Shown piece after piece: positions 44,640 through 55,900 of a stretch of 64,000 nucleotides of DNA (positions within the stretch are counted from its first letter, which is position 1; each line of letters opens with the position of its first letter). The translations under genes and the position numbers were made by a program. Under the pieces are notes generated by a model. The model saw nothing but the letters and a program-made list of their open reading frames with translations. It was not told the DNA's origin and did not search any database. Where the stretch lies: positions 32,570,355 to 32,634,354 of the forward strand of contig OZ038462.1 in assembly GCA_964036295.1 (NCBI GenBank). Reading direction: 5' to 3'. The stretch comes from Plumapathes pennacea. Taxonomy: Eukaryota > Cnidaria > Anthozoa > Antipatharia > Myriopathidae.

Positions 44640-46012
44640 TTTTTCTTCTAAATGCATTTCATTGTATTGTCCATTAGTTCTCGGCTTAAAATATCCTGGA
44701 ATTTGCGATAAGCGTTTCACACTCCTGTGTTACCCAACATCTTTTGCATCGAAAACAGATGAGAGTTTGCGGTGTCAATGTTTGCATAGAAAGTAAGACA
44801 AGTGATACAGTGCCGAGTAAAAGAAACTATCTTTTGCAGTTCAGGAAAAAGTGAAAAATTTATATAGTTATATGCACCGATAGTACAATCATGTAAAACG
44901 TGAAACAGACTCATTTGCGTGCGCTCAAACTTCGAGACAGTGAAGTTAAAATAAAGGCGACTCTTCAATTTTGTAACCACGTTTCCTACGCTTCCTTCAT
45001 CCGTAATTTTGTACAAACACAACGTTTAGTTGCAGCTTCGGCCAGTTTCCTTGAAGGCAGCGATATCACTTTGGTGGTCTCGGTTTGTCGCACTGGGCGG
45101 CACGAACACCAGTAAATAAATCGGTCCAATTACTTCCTACCAACTTTACTCTTCCCATAAAAATCCTCTATATTTCTGAAAATCCGACGTTCTTGTGCAG
45201 ATTTGGATTTCGAACTTGGCGTCTGTTTTGTTGTTGCATGTTCTTCCATTTACATTTCCAGCACTCAAAAGCCCAATAATTTGTGATATATTTTGTGAAA
45301 GCTCAATGTGCCTTGTTGCAATCATCGAAAAGAATCTCGCTGAGTCGGCGCCAAATCACCTCAAGAGTCATCGTAAGCGACAAGTAAGGGCGTGATTTGA
45401 AAACCTCCCATACAAATCCTTGTAAGCAAATCAGTCGTGACGTCATCAGCCCGTATAGGAACATCGAACATTTACTTTTTGAAGTGTTTTGCATTATCCC
45501 CACTTGCGTCGCTAGCGTGTGTTATTTATACAAATATCAGTTGCCTCGTAGAATATATATATATAGGTGTTAACAAACACACACAACCACACTTTCATAA
45601 AAAAAAGAAGCTTATCCTACGGTTGAACGCTTCCCTTTTTGTAGTGATTTCCCTTTTTGTAGCCGAATTTGGCAGAATCTCCAAAAAGATTTCACGCTTA
45701 AATTTCCAACCCGTCTTTGTCAATTCTTGTTTCGTGTATTTCAACATTTGCGGATTTTGTGTCAGTGCCGTAATTCAGAATAGGAAAATGGAGAGAGTTG
45801 TGTTGAAACCTGCTGCCTTGCCACCAGCACTTTCTTGGTGTTGTAAAGTATTGTTATAAATTATTAACAACATTTTTGTTCCTGCAAACGTTTAAAAGAT
45901 GTGTTTTTAATTCCAAGTACGAAAAGGTTGACGTTTTACATAATAATACTCGAGCAGACTTGATACGCCAAAATCGTTGTCTTCAGTGGAATACGATATT
46001 GACTATCACGTA
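44640..46012. other. EXOC1 3' flank and duplicated upstream region of CAP gene A
   Basis: From about 44930 to 46215 this matches 57005-58325 (gene B), for example 'gaagtgttttgcat', 'gcctcgtaga' and 'gttgacgttttaca'. It probably carries the promoter of CAP gene A. The short ORFs here are conserved only as DNA and show no domain. Confidence 0.65.
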
Positions 46013-46309
46013 ATGGTTGTCCAATCAGCCCCGCCCCTCTTCTCTCTCGTCGTTCTTCTGTTATATCTAGGAGCCAAAGGTCAGTAGTGTTTACCATCTC
46101 CCTCTTAAGAGTCGGGCTAACAACTACAGGAAGTAGAGTGTGACGTGATTGATCTGCAGCCTCGGCGTCTGCAAACGAGTCAATAAATACGTCGCAAACA
46201 CTCGGGATCCGCAATAATGAGTTAGCTAAAGATGGAAGGCCATGTTCACGACCCCGCGGGTTGAGTGCTAACCCGGGTCAAGTCACTGTCCCGGGTCAAC
46301 CTTTTTTTT

Positions 46310-46343
<34 letters not shown>

Positions 46344-49300
46344 CCACGTAAACATTTACCAAAAGAGCCACAACATACAGTGTATAGTTATCTATATATA
46401 TAGTTTACAATACAATATATAGTTTATTGACAATTTGATCACAACACATGCTTTTAATCTTAAATGGATTAGAAAACCTCTGGGACCAGGGTAGGACTCA
46501 GGAAAATATTCCAGGTTTTTACAGGGAGTCCTCCAACCAGAAATAGAGAGATTGCCATGAGAGTACCGGACTGGGTCCAGTTGTTGATGAAACTCAAGGC
46601 AAGACTGCCAGATGATGGAATGCAAACTGTGCTGAACTCAGTGGCGAATTTTTGTTTCAGACAGGCTGTTGTTATCTGAAAACAGTTTCAATTTTTTACT
46701 CGTAGCGACAATGTTTTCCTAGGTGGTCAGTCTGTTTTTGGCTGTTGTTATCTGACAGGTCCAATTTTTTATTCGTAGCGACACTGTTTTCTTGGGTGGT
46801 CAGTCTGTTTCAGGCTGTTGTTGTCTAAAAACAGATCCAATTTTTTACTCGTAACGATATTGTTTTCTTGGGTGGTCAGTCTGTTTTTGGCTGTTGTTAT
46901 CTGACAGGTCCAATTTTGTACTCGTAGTGACTGTTCTCTTAGGCGGTCAATCTGTTTGAGGCTGTTGTTATCTAAAAACAGTTTCATTTTTTTACTCGTA
47001 ACGATACTGTTTTCTTAGGTGGTCAGTCTGTTTCAGGCTGTTGTTATCTAAAAACAGTTCCATTTTTTTACTCGTAACGATACTGTTTTCTTGGGTGTCA
47101 GTCTGTTTCAGGCTGTTGTTGCCTAAAAACGGATCCAATTTTTTACTCGTAACGATACTGTTTTCTTGGGTGGTCAGTCTGTTTCAGGCTGTTGTTATCT
47201 CAGAACAGTTCCAATTTTTTACTCGTAACGATATTGTTTTCTTGGGTGGTCAGTCTGTTTCAGGCTGTTATTACCTGTAAACAGTTCTAATTTTTTAATC
47301 GGGTAGTCAGTACATAAAAAGGACAGGGATTCTCGTCGGGAATTTTTGTTTTGACCCTTAAGAGGTACTAAATGGACTCGCCTCAAGCTCATTTTGACCC
47401 CTAAAAGGTACCTATAAAAGTAAATAATACAATAAAGTTCATTTGACTGATACCCGACCCCAAAACGGTACCACGTCACATAAAAATGTCAGCGTTTGAT
47501 GTTGTCCCTAATCGGTACCAGAACTCGTGATTTTGACCCCTAAGAGGTACGACAAGCATCCCCGTCAGTTTCATATATGGGAGTCAAATATTTAGAATTC
47601 AAGTATTACTCTGTGGAGGGCCGTCAAGAAGCTGACCCTCCTAACCCTTTCGTGGTATTTTACAACTTGAAAGCTATCACATTAGTCCCTTAGCGAATTT
47701 ACGAAGTTAGCTTGGTCAAACAATGTTTTGTTGGAGAAGCGAGGGAATGGCTGCAGTCCCGTGTCAGTCATAGATTTTGGCAAGGCCAGTCAAGTTTCAA
47801 ATTCAAAACCGCTGAAATCGTTGTCACTGAAGAAACAGAAGGAGTACCAGAAGAAGTACCCGCACATAGCTCCAGAGATTGTGAAAAACGCGCACCGGCA
47901 AACGTAGCCACTGACATTTATTCGATGGGGAAAATGTTTCAAGAAATTGTCGACGTTTTTACCCGGACGCCGTCCGCCGTCCGCCGTCCGCCGTCCGTGA
48001 CGGTCACGTCCGCCGTGGTAGAGTATGTGCGGCAAGCAGTTGCTGATAATCCCAATAAGCGCCCGCCGCTATCAGCATTTTAAATTGTATTGTAAGCCGA
48101 AAGTCGCCGCGTTAAATTGTGAGTTTGTCCAGTTTCCAAAACTAACGAAATCGGCACGAATTTAATAGCATTTGTTTTTAGCGTTTCAGCAAAATCAATG
48201 CTGTCCAATATCATTTTCAAAATCGATAACAAGTTAGGTTGCTATTAATATGTTCGTAAATGATATAATGTATTTCTGGTTCTTGTTTTGCGCAGACAGT
48301 TTTCGGGTCGTAAAAGCAAAGTTGGTGACGACAAAAAATTAAGTTGGGAGTCATATGCTGGTTTCCCGTGTTTGAAACACGGACACAGCGGGGTTACCCA
48401 AATACTAAAGGGGGTTAAGCTCCTCACAGGGCCTGAAGCGCCTACACCAAAGCAAGACACGTTTAAGTTTAACTAGTGTTCTTTAAATACTGCTTTTTGT
48501 AAAATTGTACCAAGCGCTGAGACAGAAACAAAGTAACACACCGACCCCTCTACGGTGAACCACCAAAAGTGATTGCAAACTGATATGGGTTTTCCAAATC
48601 CTGTAGAACGTCACTTCTGAATTAGTGATTCCATATTTTCTCTTGCTGATTTGGAAGTGTCATCGTCTCCGTATTAACCGTACAAGAAATATGACAACTC
48701 CGACCTCCCCTTAAGCCAAATCACCACTAAACCCGTAAATGAAGATTTGCGTTACCGGGAACCCGGCTACCGAAACTCTGAATTGTGACGCGCATTCCTC
48801 ATTCGCTGTTATTCTCTCGTTTTCATTTTTCCTTTATCCCGAAAATCCTGCAGGTTTGGAGATTTCGCAAGACTCGGTGGATAGATCCGGAGACCAATCT
48901 TGGCAACTGAGTGACGCTGACACTTGTGGACAAGGGCTCAGTGAGTGACTTTACTTACATCGTATATAGTGTATAACCGTAAACCTGAATATTTGTACCG
49001 TCACTGTGGAATATACACTCGCCTTTTGCCAGCATACTGCTCTCTGTGACTAGGATATGGTTAACTTTTCAAACACTAGACCGGCCATTATATAACTGGT
49101 GTATCAACTAAGTGTTGATGAGGGTAATGGAACGCCGTCAAAGAGACAATAGCTGACGTTTCGAGCGCTAGCCCTTTGTCAGAGCAAATGACGAAGGGCT
49201 AGCGCTCGAAACGTCAACTATTGTCTCTTTGACGGCGTTCCATTACCCTCATCAACACTTAGTTGATACACCAGTTTGTCTTCCGCCACGCCGACGCAGT

Positions 49301-50811
49301 CAACCTAGTTCTCTTAAGAGCTGGTATTACATCGTTCATTATACTGTATATGCAGCAGAAAGGCATCCGGTTTTTGCGAATCTACTTTAATGACGATTGC
49401 TGATGTATAATGTTGAATTTTCCACCAATTATAACACTGCTTTCGCTATTCTTTCAAGCCTGCGGTCCTGACTGCCAGCAGCTTTGCGTGAAAATGCATA
49501 ATTATTATCGCAGTCTGCATGGCTCTCCTCCAATGAAGTGTGACCCCGAACTTGCCAAGTCCGCGCAGGCCTGGGCCGATAAACAGGCACGTGATGGCAA
49601 AATGTATCACTCTGAATGGACGGACAAATTTACGGAGAGCATCTCTTGGAAAGGTTGGGGCTGGGAGGGCATGGAAAAGATGGAGGGTGCCATTCCGGGA
49701 GCGACCAGGAGCTGGTACTCAGAAATAAAAAACAACTACAACTACAAAACTGGTCAAGGCATCTCGGCGGTGGGACATTTCCAGGCGGTTGTGTGGAAAG
49801 ACGTAAAGCGCGTCGGTTGTGGCCTCAACATTAAGCCTGACGACGGTACTTACGTCACAGCACACTACGCCCCTGCCATGCATGTCCACGCCAATCGTGA
49901 CAAAATGGCCCCTATCAACGTTTTACCGAGAAAAGGTAATACAGCCATATTCGTCCCTATTGTAACTACTAAAGACCTGATAAGGTGAAAATCTGGAAAT
50001 CCGTGAGTAGCCTGTCAAAACTTCTTGTTTGCTCGAGCAGCGATCTGCGGAAAACCCGATGAGAGCTTATCGTTAAGCTCGGCAGTGGACGTTAAACTCA
50101 AAAAAGGAGTGTTCATTGCTTAGATTTAACTTGGACATTATAAATAGGTAATTAGTTCATGTTCAATTAATTGTAGTTTCATCATCCGGCTTGATTATTT
50201 TAATACAGAACTTCTGCTTTGTGCAACGTGTTGCTGCAACTTGCAACATGGTGGTAATACGCGCGATATTGCGCAACAATTTGCACTGAAAATGTTGCCC
50301 GCATTACTTCACGAACCCCGCTTTTTTGAAGTCCCGCGGGACATAAAAAAAAGACTTTCGAAATAACTAAGCTAGTCAAGCTAGTCAATTTAATCTAAGG
50401 GGATTCGGCTTGACTTTGAAACAACGGGGACTTCGGATTAGCCGAGTTCGAATTGTTCGACTGTGCTCTCAAGCACATGAATGTGATACGTCTCACGGGA
50501 AGCACATTTTGAAATAATCTCCACTACTTGATCCGTATGAGTTTTGCGTCGATTGTTGGCGAAGCCTTATGCTTGTTTCCTGTTTGATACGGTTCCTTCC
50601 TCGTCAAGCGCGACCGCAGTTTTAATAAGGGAGCCTGAAGAAGTGCTTTGTTTTTGTCATACATTGACCACCGTTTGACATTTCTCTGGCAGAACCGTCC
50701 TGTGTTGTTCGTTCATCGGAGAGGGAAGAATGCCATTCATTAAAAGCTCCCTTTGTAACTCCGGAGGAATGTATCAATTTTGGTTGTTGCTATACGACGA
50801 CATGTTTATGA
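46013..50811 (+). CDS. Secreted CAP-domain protein, copy A (truncated)
   Basis: Exons 46013-46079 (signal peptide MVVQSAPPLFSLVVLLLYLG), 48854-48940, 49459-49935 (CAP domain), 50693-50811, phases consistent, 249 codons as it stands. The CAP domain has HNYYRSLHG, SEWTDKFTES, SWYSEIKNNYNY, GHFQAVVWK and YVTAHYAPA and ends NVLPRKG, closest to GAPR-1-type CAP proteins. By family it is an extracellular lipid- or sterol-binding fold; no activity can be read from sequence. The trefoil exon starts correctly (EPSCVVRSSEREEC) but a 2-bp insertion near 50792 brings TGA at 50809-50811, where copy B reads on. Downstream the exon is split by a transposon. The CAP part could still be expressed. Nothing marks it as a venom component. 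Confidence 0.85.
46290..46343. repeat. Poly-T tract
   Basis: Over 40 T with one or two C, within the 46215-48430 segment that copy B lacks. Confidence 0.95.
46655..47310. repeat. Minisatellite, about 74-bp unit, nine copies
   Basis: Repeats 'ggtggtcagtctgtttcagg', 'ctgttgttatctaaaaacag', 'actcgtaacgatactgtttt'. The ORFs over it on both strands reflect the unit, not a gene. Confidence 0.95.
47340..47550. repeat. Short degenerate repeats of GACCCCTAAGAGGTAC
   Basis: Four or five imperfect copies, about 50 bp apart. Function unknown. Confidence 0.7.
47695..48083 (+). pseudogene. Protein kinase-like relic
   Basis: Across two frames one reads SNNVLLEKRGNGCSPVSVIDFGKA (catalytic loop remnant and DFG), KKYPHIAPEIVKNAHRQT (APE region), a frame break near 47900, then ATDIYSMGKMFQEIV and VRQAVADNPNKRPPLSAF-stop (subdomains IX-XI). 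No N-lobe and no introns are visible, and the HxD motif is lost. A GCCGTCCGCCGTCC microsatellite lies at 47968-47999. It sits in intron 1 of CAP gene A and is absent from copy B. Confidence 0.8.
49093..49343. mobile_element. Fold-back element in intron 2 of CAP gene A, with target duplication
   Basis: Contains a 181-bp palindrome (49095-49275) of near-perfect arms meeting at 'tgtcagagcaaatgac'. Flanked by CATTATA at 49086-49092 and 49337-49343. Copy B has a single CATTATA at 58869-58875 and no insertion. Confidence 0.9.
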
Positions 50812-52311
50812 GTGAACCGTCTGTGAAGTTGTATAGCCAAGAGGGACGAGTGTGGTGTTTTAAGAGCGACTTTTTTTTCTGACCGGGTGAGGAGTGGCAC
50901 ATCAGTCAAAATTCGGGGTTCTTTTTATTTTGTCAATAGATAACCTATGGTTTGCCAATTACTCTGGTATATTTAGTTTGTCCGGAAACTTTTTCATTTC
51001 GTGAAATTTTTGAAAAATCGCCATACCCCTCGAAATGGCTAAAATGAAAGGATTTGGAGGACCACAAAAACCTTTGCACGCGACCGCGCAACGAAACTCT
51101 ACACATAAATGTCTTCATCTATTGATTAAGAAGACATCCACGAGCAGTTTGAGCCTATAAATAGAATTATAGGTCAAATATTGAATTTCTGGTGTCGGGG
51201 CAAAGACAGCCCAAATTTCAATGCTCGCAAATCTCAGTTCAGAGCACTTTTTCAAAAAATCATTTCTATGTCCGGTATTACTCAGATTTGCACAAAAACT
51301 CGGTTGTAATATCTAGAAGTGTTGTTTTTATTAAGAATATAAAAATTAGTTTGGTACTTTTTATTGCTTGAAAGAACTAACGCGGCTAATTTTGCCAAAA
51401 TCACAACATCGACTTGTAAACAACGCGCAACGATCAATTCACACTTTCGAATAAACTCGAATAAATCTTCGCCTACTACCTCAAACTTGGCACAAAACTC
51501 TGTAGGAGACCTTATAACAAGTTTAACTTTCAATACCACCGGTTAACAATTGATTTATGTGTTTTTTTCCTATCAAAATGCCTCTTCAACTCAGTGGTCG
51601 ACAAGCGCTAACTGATCGCTTCACTTTCTTTGCCAATTTACGCCTCATTTCGCTTTATTCTGCTACAATATAGCACAAATATGTTTCCAAGGATGTCCCT
51701 GTCGCTTTAAGAGCTCTTTCTTGTAAAAAATAAAAGATTCATGCAGTCAAAACATACGCGCCGACGTCGTCGTGCGTTCGTTGTTGGTGTCACGCAATCT
51801 TAAAACTTAGCGAGATATGTTTATTATATTTTATAGTTACATTGATATCCCTTGTTTGACCCAAAAATATGTTAACTTTGTTTTGTCATTATCGCTACCG
51901 GGAATGAAAATGCGACATAAAGCTTTATTATTTGGGTATCAAAGTGGCCAAATAATGAAAACAACAACAACAATAGAATTTGTACTTGAAATGATACATG
52001 AATACATATCTGGCCAAGAAATATTTTTTTATACACAAATAAAACATGATAAGATCAGTAGCTTTTAGTGGCTCCTGGATTTTAAACTGAGCTGACTTTA
52101 TTTACCAAAACGAGTTATTTTACCGGATCCGGCTTAATGAACTGCACACAGATCTAATGAGAAACTGACAAGCAAGTGATATGTACATTTTATTACTGGC
52201 CTAACTGGCAAGAAATCTTTATTTATGTGACTGCCTCTCGAGAGTTTTATCTGTTCGTGAAGCGCATGATTTATACAAATATTGCATATATTCACTCATT
52301 CAGACACCCTG

Positions 52312-52360
52312 TTGTGTTGTGTTGTGTTGTGTTGTGTTGTGTTTTTTTTTTTTTCTTTTT
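52312..52360. repeat. (TTGTG)n repeat and poly-T
   Basis: About six TTGTG units then T runs, in the centre of the TTAA-flanked element. Confidence 0.9.
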
Positions 52361-52732
52361 TTTTCTCGGCTCTAATAAGACCTCTTCTCAAATTTACATC
52401 ACTAACAGAGATTCACATTTTAGTTTATTTTCCGTATTTTTCTTTCTATTCAGTGGCCGCCTTGTTTTGTTACTCAGTGCCGAGGGGAAAAAAAGAAAAT
52501 GATAGGACTCGTAAAGGCGGGGTCGTACTTTTTCCCAACACACCAAAATGAATACCTATATTGGTTGTAGAAGCAGCTGCCGTTAGGTGTTAGGAAAGAT
52601 AGCAACGGTGACATAAAGGTTTTAGTTTTTCAAAACAGATTTGGCAAATTGAGAAGCGGAGTTCTTTTTTCCTGTAATAAGGATATTTCGGGGCACAAAA
52701 AGGCGATGGGATAAGCGATGTTGAGACCGAAG

Positions 52733-53030
52733 TTGAATTGATATTAGCACGGGCGTCGATATTTACTCCGCCGTCTGATATATCAAAATTGACGATTTGC
52801 GCTTCACACCGCTATTCTTTGCGAATTGGTTGGCGCAAAAGATCGCAGCGTTGCCGAGTTCCAGCGGGCCTATGCAGACATGGTGAGAAGGGGAAATCGC
52901 GCAAGGCTGATCGCGGGATCAACAAAGCGCTCTCTAGGGCAATCCTTCGCCGCACTGGTATATTTGTTGCGGCTGGTTCGGGTACGTGCGTCAAGTCTTT
53001 TTTTTATAATTTGTTATCTGTTCTGAAAGG
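52733..53030. other. GC-richer segment with overlapping ORFs, unidentified
   Basis: Frames of 137 codons (52738-53151) and 66 codons (52826-53026) overlap on the plus strand and one of 60 codons (52812-52994) on the minus strand. None has a recognisable motif. It differs in base composition from the AT-rich arms of the surrounding transposon. Confidence 0.35.
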
Positions 53031-53465
53031 AAATTCGTTTCCAAATCTGGCTTCATATCTTCTCTTTGGTACAATTAAAAAAGAAAGAACAACGGAAAAT
53101 ATAACTTTAAGATTATCTGCAGTGCATGGGTGTGCTTACGGTACATACTAAAACTACTTCAAGTAGACTACTGTAACTTTCTATCACTTTGTACACGCTC
53201 GCTTCGATTTATAATTTAAAAATGTGTGAACATAGTTGGCGCGCCCAGGCTAGGGTCCCCGGGCCAATCCTTTTTCATATATACAGGGCTTTTGACTTAA
53301 AAGTTGCCGCTTTTGGAATTTTTGATTTTTGATTTTTGATTTAATGGAAGGGCACTTTTCTCCCCAAGCCAGTTTATGACAAAATTGTATGGGACGGTGG
53401 GTTGTGTTGGGACGGAGTGGAGTCTCAAAGGTGTAAAGTACAAATAATGTATTGGAGAAATTGAA

Positions 53466-53470
53466 ATTGC

Positions 53471-53501
<31 letters not shown>

Positions 53502-53530
53502 GGGGAGGGGGGGGGAGGGGGGTGGGAGGG
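53466..53530. repeat. (GA)n / poly-G tract
   Basis: GA dinucleotides merging into G runs, inside the TTAA-flanked element. Confidence 0.95.
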
Positions 53531-55179
53531 GGGAGACCAAAATATAATAATCCGTTTCTGGGTATGGGGGGAGGGGGGTTAACATTTTGGGGATATTTTT
53601 TATAAAGTTGTCTTGCAGCTCCTAATGACGTGTACGGTACAATGGCTTCGTGCTGTTTTGATTACTCCAACCACAACAGGAACCATAACCATTATAACCA
53701 TAACCATTCTAGTTTATGGTTCCTGTTGTTTTCATTATTTGGCCACTTTGATACCCAAATAATAAAGTTTTATGTCGCATTTTCATTCCCGTTAGCGATA
53801 ATGGCAAAACAAAGTTAATATATTTTTGGGTCAAACAAGGGATATCAGTATAACTAAATATAATAAACATATCTCGCTGAGTTTTAAGATTGCGTGACAA
53901 CAATAACGAACCACGGCGACGTCGGCGCGTATGTTTTGACTGCATGAATCTTTTATTTTTTACAAGAAAGAGCTCTTAAAGCGACAGGGACATCCTTGGA
54001 AACATATTTGTGCTATATTGTAGCAGAATAAAGCGAAATGAGGCGTAAATTGGCAAAGAAAGTGAAGCGATCAGTTAGCGCTTGTCGACCACTGAGTTGA
54101 AGAGGCATTTTGATAGGAAAAAAACACATAAATCAATCGTTAACCGGTGGTATTGAAAGTTAAACTTGTTATAAGGTCTCCTACAGAGTTTTGTGCCAAG
54201 TTTGAGGTAGAGGGCGAAGTTTTTGTTCGAGTTTATTCGAAAGTGTGAATTGATCGTTGCGCGTTGTTTACAAGTCGATGTTGTGATTTTGGCAAAATTA
54301 GCCGCGTTAGTTCTTTCGAGTAATGAAAAGTACCAAACTAATTTTTATATTCTTAATAAAAACAACACTTCTAGATATAACAACCGAATATTTGTGCAAA
54401 TCTGAGTAATACCGGACATAGAAATGATTTTTTGAAAAAGTGCTCTGAACTGAGATTTGCGAGCATTGAAATTTGGGCTGTCTTTGCCCCGACACCAGAA
54501 ATTCAATATTTGACCTATAATTCTATTTATAGGCTCAAATTGCTCGTGGATGTCTTCTTAATCAATAGATGAAGACATTTAAGAACAGAATTTCGTTGCG
54601 CGGTCGCGTGCGAAGGCTTTTGTGGTCCTATTAACTCCTTTCATTTTAGTCATTTTGAGGCGTAGCGGTTTTAACTTTTTTCTTGAAATTCTAAAACTGT
54701 TTGAACAAAATAAATATACGAGAGTAATTGGCTCACCATAGGCTATCTCTGGACAAAATATGAAGAACCCCGATTTTTGACTGATGTGCCACATTTTTCT
54801 CATTTCACCCGGTGTTTAGGAAAATTCGCTCTTAAGAGACCAGGAGGTAATGTGACAGACAGTCATACTTATGCAGAAGTAATCTATGTTTTTTATCAGT
54901 TGTACGTGACGTACTTAAAATATTTATTCCGTACTACTGTATAACAAACGAAAAGTAGTTTTTAACATTCTATATAGTTGGCTACAGGCTCACCTAAAAT
55001 AACCACAATCAAAAAAATAAAGAAGGTATAAACTCAGCTTCTTACACTTGGCATATCCCAGATAACCATAATGTGTCATCGAGCACTACTGTATATAAAG
55101 CAACAAGTAAAAGCTTCGCACATTTGATAGCGCATTTTAACGTTTAAATTGTTAAATTGTTAAAATTGCAAATTTCCAG

Positions 55180-55464
55180 GATCCCAACCCGGCAGGCATA
55201 CAACGACCCAGCCAACTCCAGCTCCCGAAGGTAAAATGTCTAATCATTGCGTACACTTAACTATATTTTCATGCCTCTCTTACCACACGTCTCAGTTCCT
55301 TTCACGGCCTCATCTCAAGGTATGAAAGTGCAGTATAAGGGAGGTTTAAGTTACACTTTGTTTACCGCCAAATCCACTTTGCCACCCATCAAGGAGTCGT
55401 GCAAACAATACAGCGCAAACTTAGTTTCCATGGAAGCTAATAATATGCTGGAGCAAAGGGATGG
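55180..55464 (+). pseudogene. Linker and C-type-lectin exons of CAP gene A
   Basis: 55180-55230 encodes a Thr/Pro linker (SQPGRHTTTQPTPAPE), phase 1 at both ends. 55320-55464 begins in phase with MKVQYKGG, then SYTLFTAKS and ESCKQYSANLVSME, which resembles the N-terminal half of a C-type-lectin domain. The first expected Cys is Tyr here, while copy B has Cys (KVQCKED). No second half of the lectin domain was found. Because the trefoil exon upstream is broken, these exons are probably untranslated. Confidence 0.7.
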
Positions 55465-55746
55465 GTGAACAAAAATCAGTTTGTCAAACAAAGTTCGGTA
55501 CGCGAGTAATGGCTAAAAACAGTCCACCAGGAACAAAAGGAAGCTTCGACGTGAAAAATGGATTTATTTGTAAGAAGCATCTCCCGGATGGTCATTTGTG
55601 CCTTCAAGCACTATACACGTAGAGCTACTGCATATAAAGTAATACAGAACCCTTTTCAGCTCCTTAATTTGATCTTTTGATGGCTTATATTGTAGCGTTT
55701 TAAAATACAACACCAATAGATAATGTTGAAATTGCAAAATTTCCAG

Positions 55747-55900
55747 GATCCCAAGCCGGTGGGCATACAACGACCCTGCCAACTCCAGCTCCCGAAGGTA
55801 AATTGTCTAATCATTGCGTATACACTTAACTATCCTTTTACCTCATCTCAAGGTTGAAAATGCAATATAGAGGAGATTCAAGTTTGTGTTCAGTACTTTG
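55747..55900 (+). pseudogene. Second, tandemly duplicated linker plus lectin start
   Basis: 55747-55797 repeats the linker (SQAGGHTTTLPTPAPE). The following acceptor (55851-55852) leads at once to TGA at 55855-55857. The block 55040-55330 recurs at about 55570-55870. Confidence 0.75.

Larger units (their letters stand above)
50864..54831. mobile_element. TTAA-flanked transposon with 1.1-kb inverted arms
   Basis: 3968 bp bracketed by TTAA (50860-50863 and 54832-54835). The ends share GAGCGA. The left arm 50864-51975 is inverted and highly similar to the right arm 53722-54831 (for example 'gacctataattctatttata', 'cttcttaatcaatagatgaa'). TTAA targets are used by the piggyBac and Kolobok superfamilies. 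The centre (51976-53721) has no recognised transposase, so it is non-autonomous. Confidence 0.88.
50693..54846 (+). pseudogene. Trefoil exon of CAP gene A, frameshifted and split by a transposon
   Basis: 50693-50863 and 54836-54846 together correspond to the intact trefoil exon of copy B (62456-62635). The first part has the 2-bp insertion near 50792. The second part, from GACCAGGAG to the donor, resumes after the inserted element. Six-cysteine trefoil spacing (EREEC, PEEC, GCC) is still visible. Confidence 0.92.

Noticed and set aside
45437..45859. Plus-strand ORF of 140 codons upstream of CAP gene A
   Set aside because: The copy upstream of gene B does not keep this frame, so it is duplicated non-coding DNA.
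46655..47310. ORFs on both strands over the 74-bp repeat (FLDNNSLKQ pattern)
   Set aside because: The peptide repeats follow the DNA unit; no gene context.
46013..50811. CAP protein as a venom toxin
   Set aside because: The CAP fold occurs in many non-toxic secreted proteins; the ending resembles GAPR-1, and nothing here shows venom expression.
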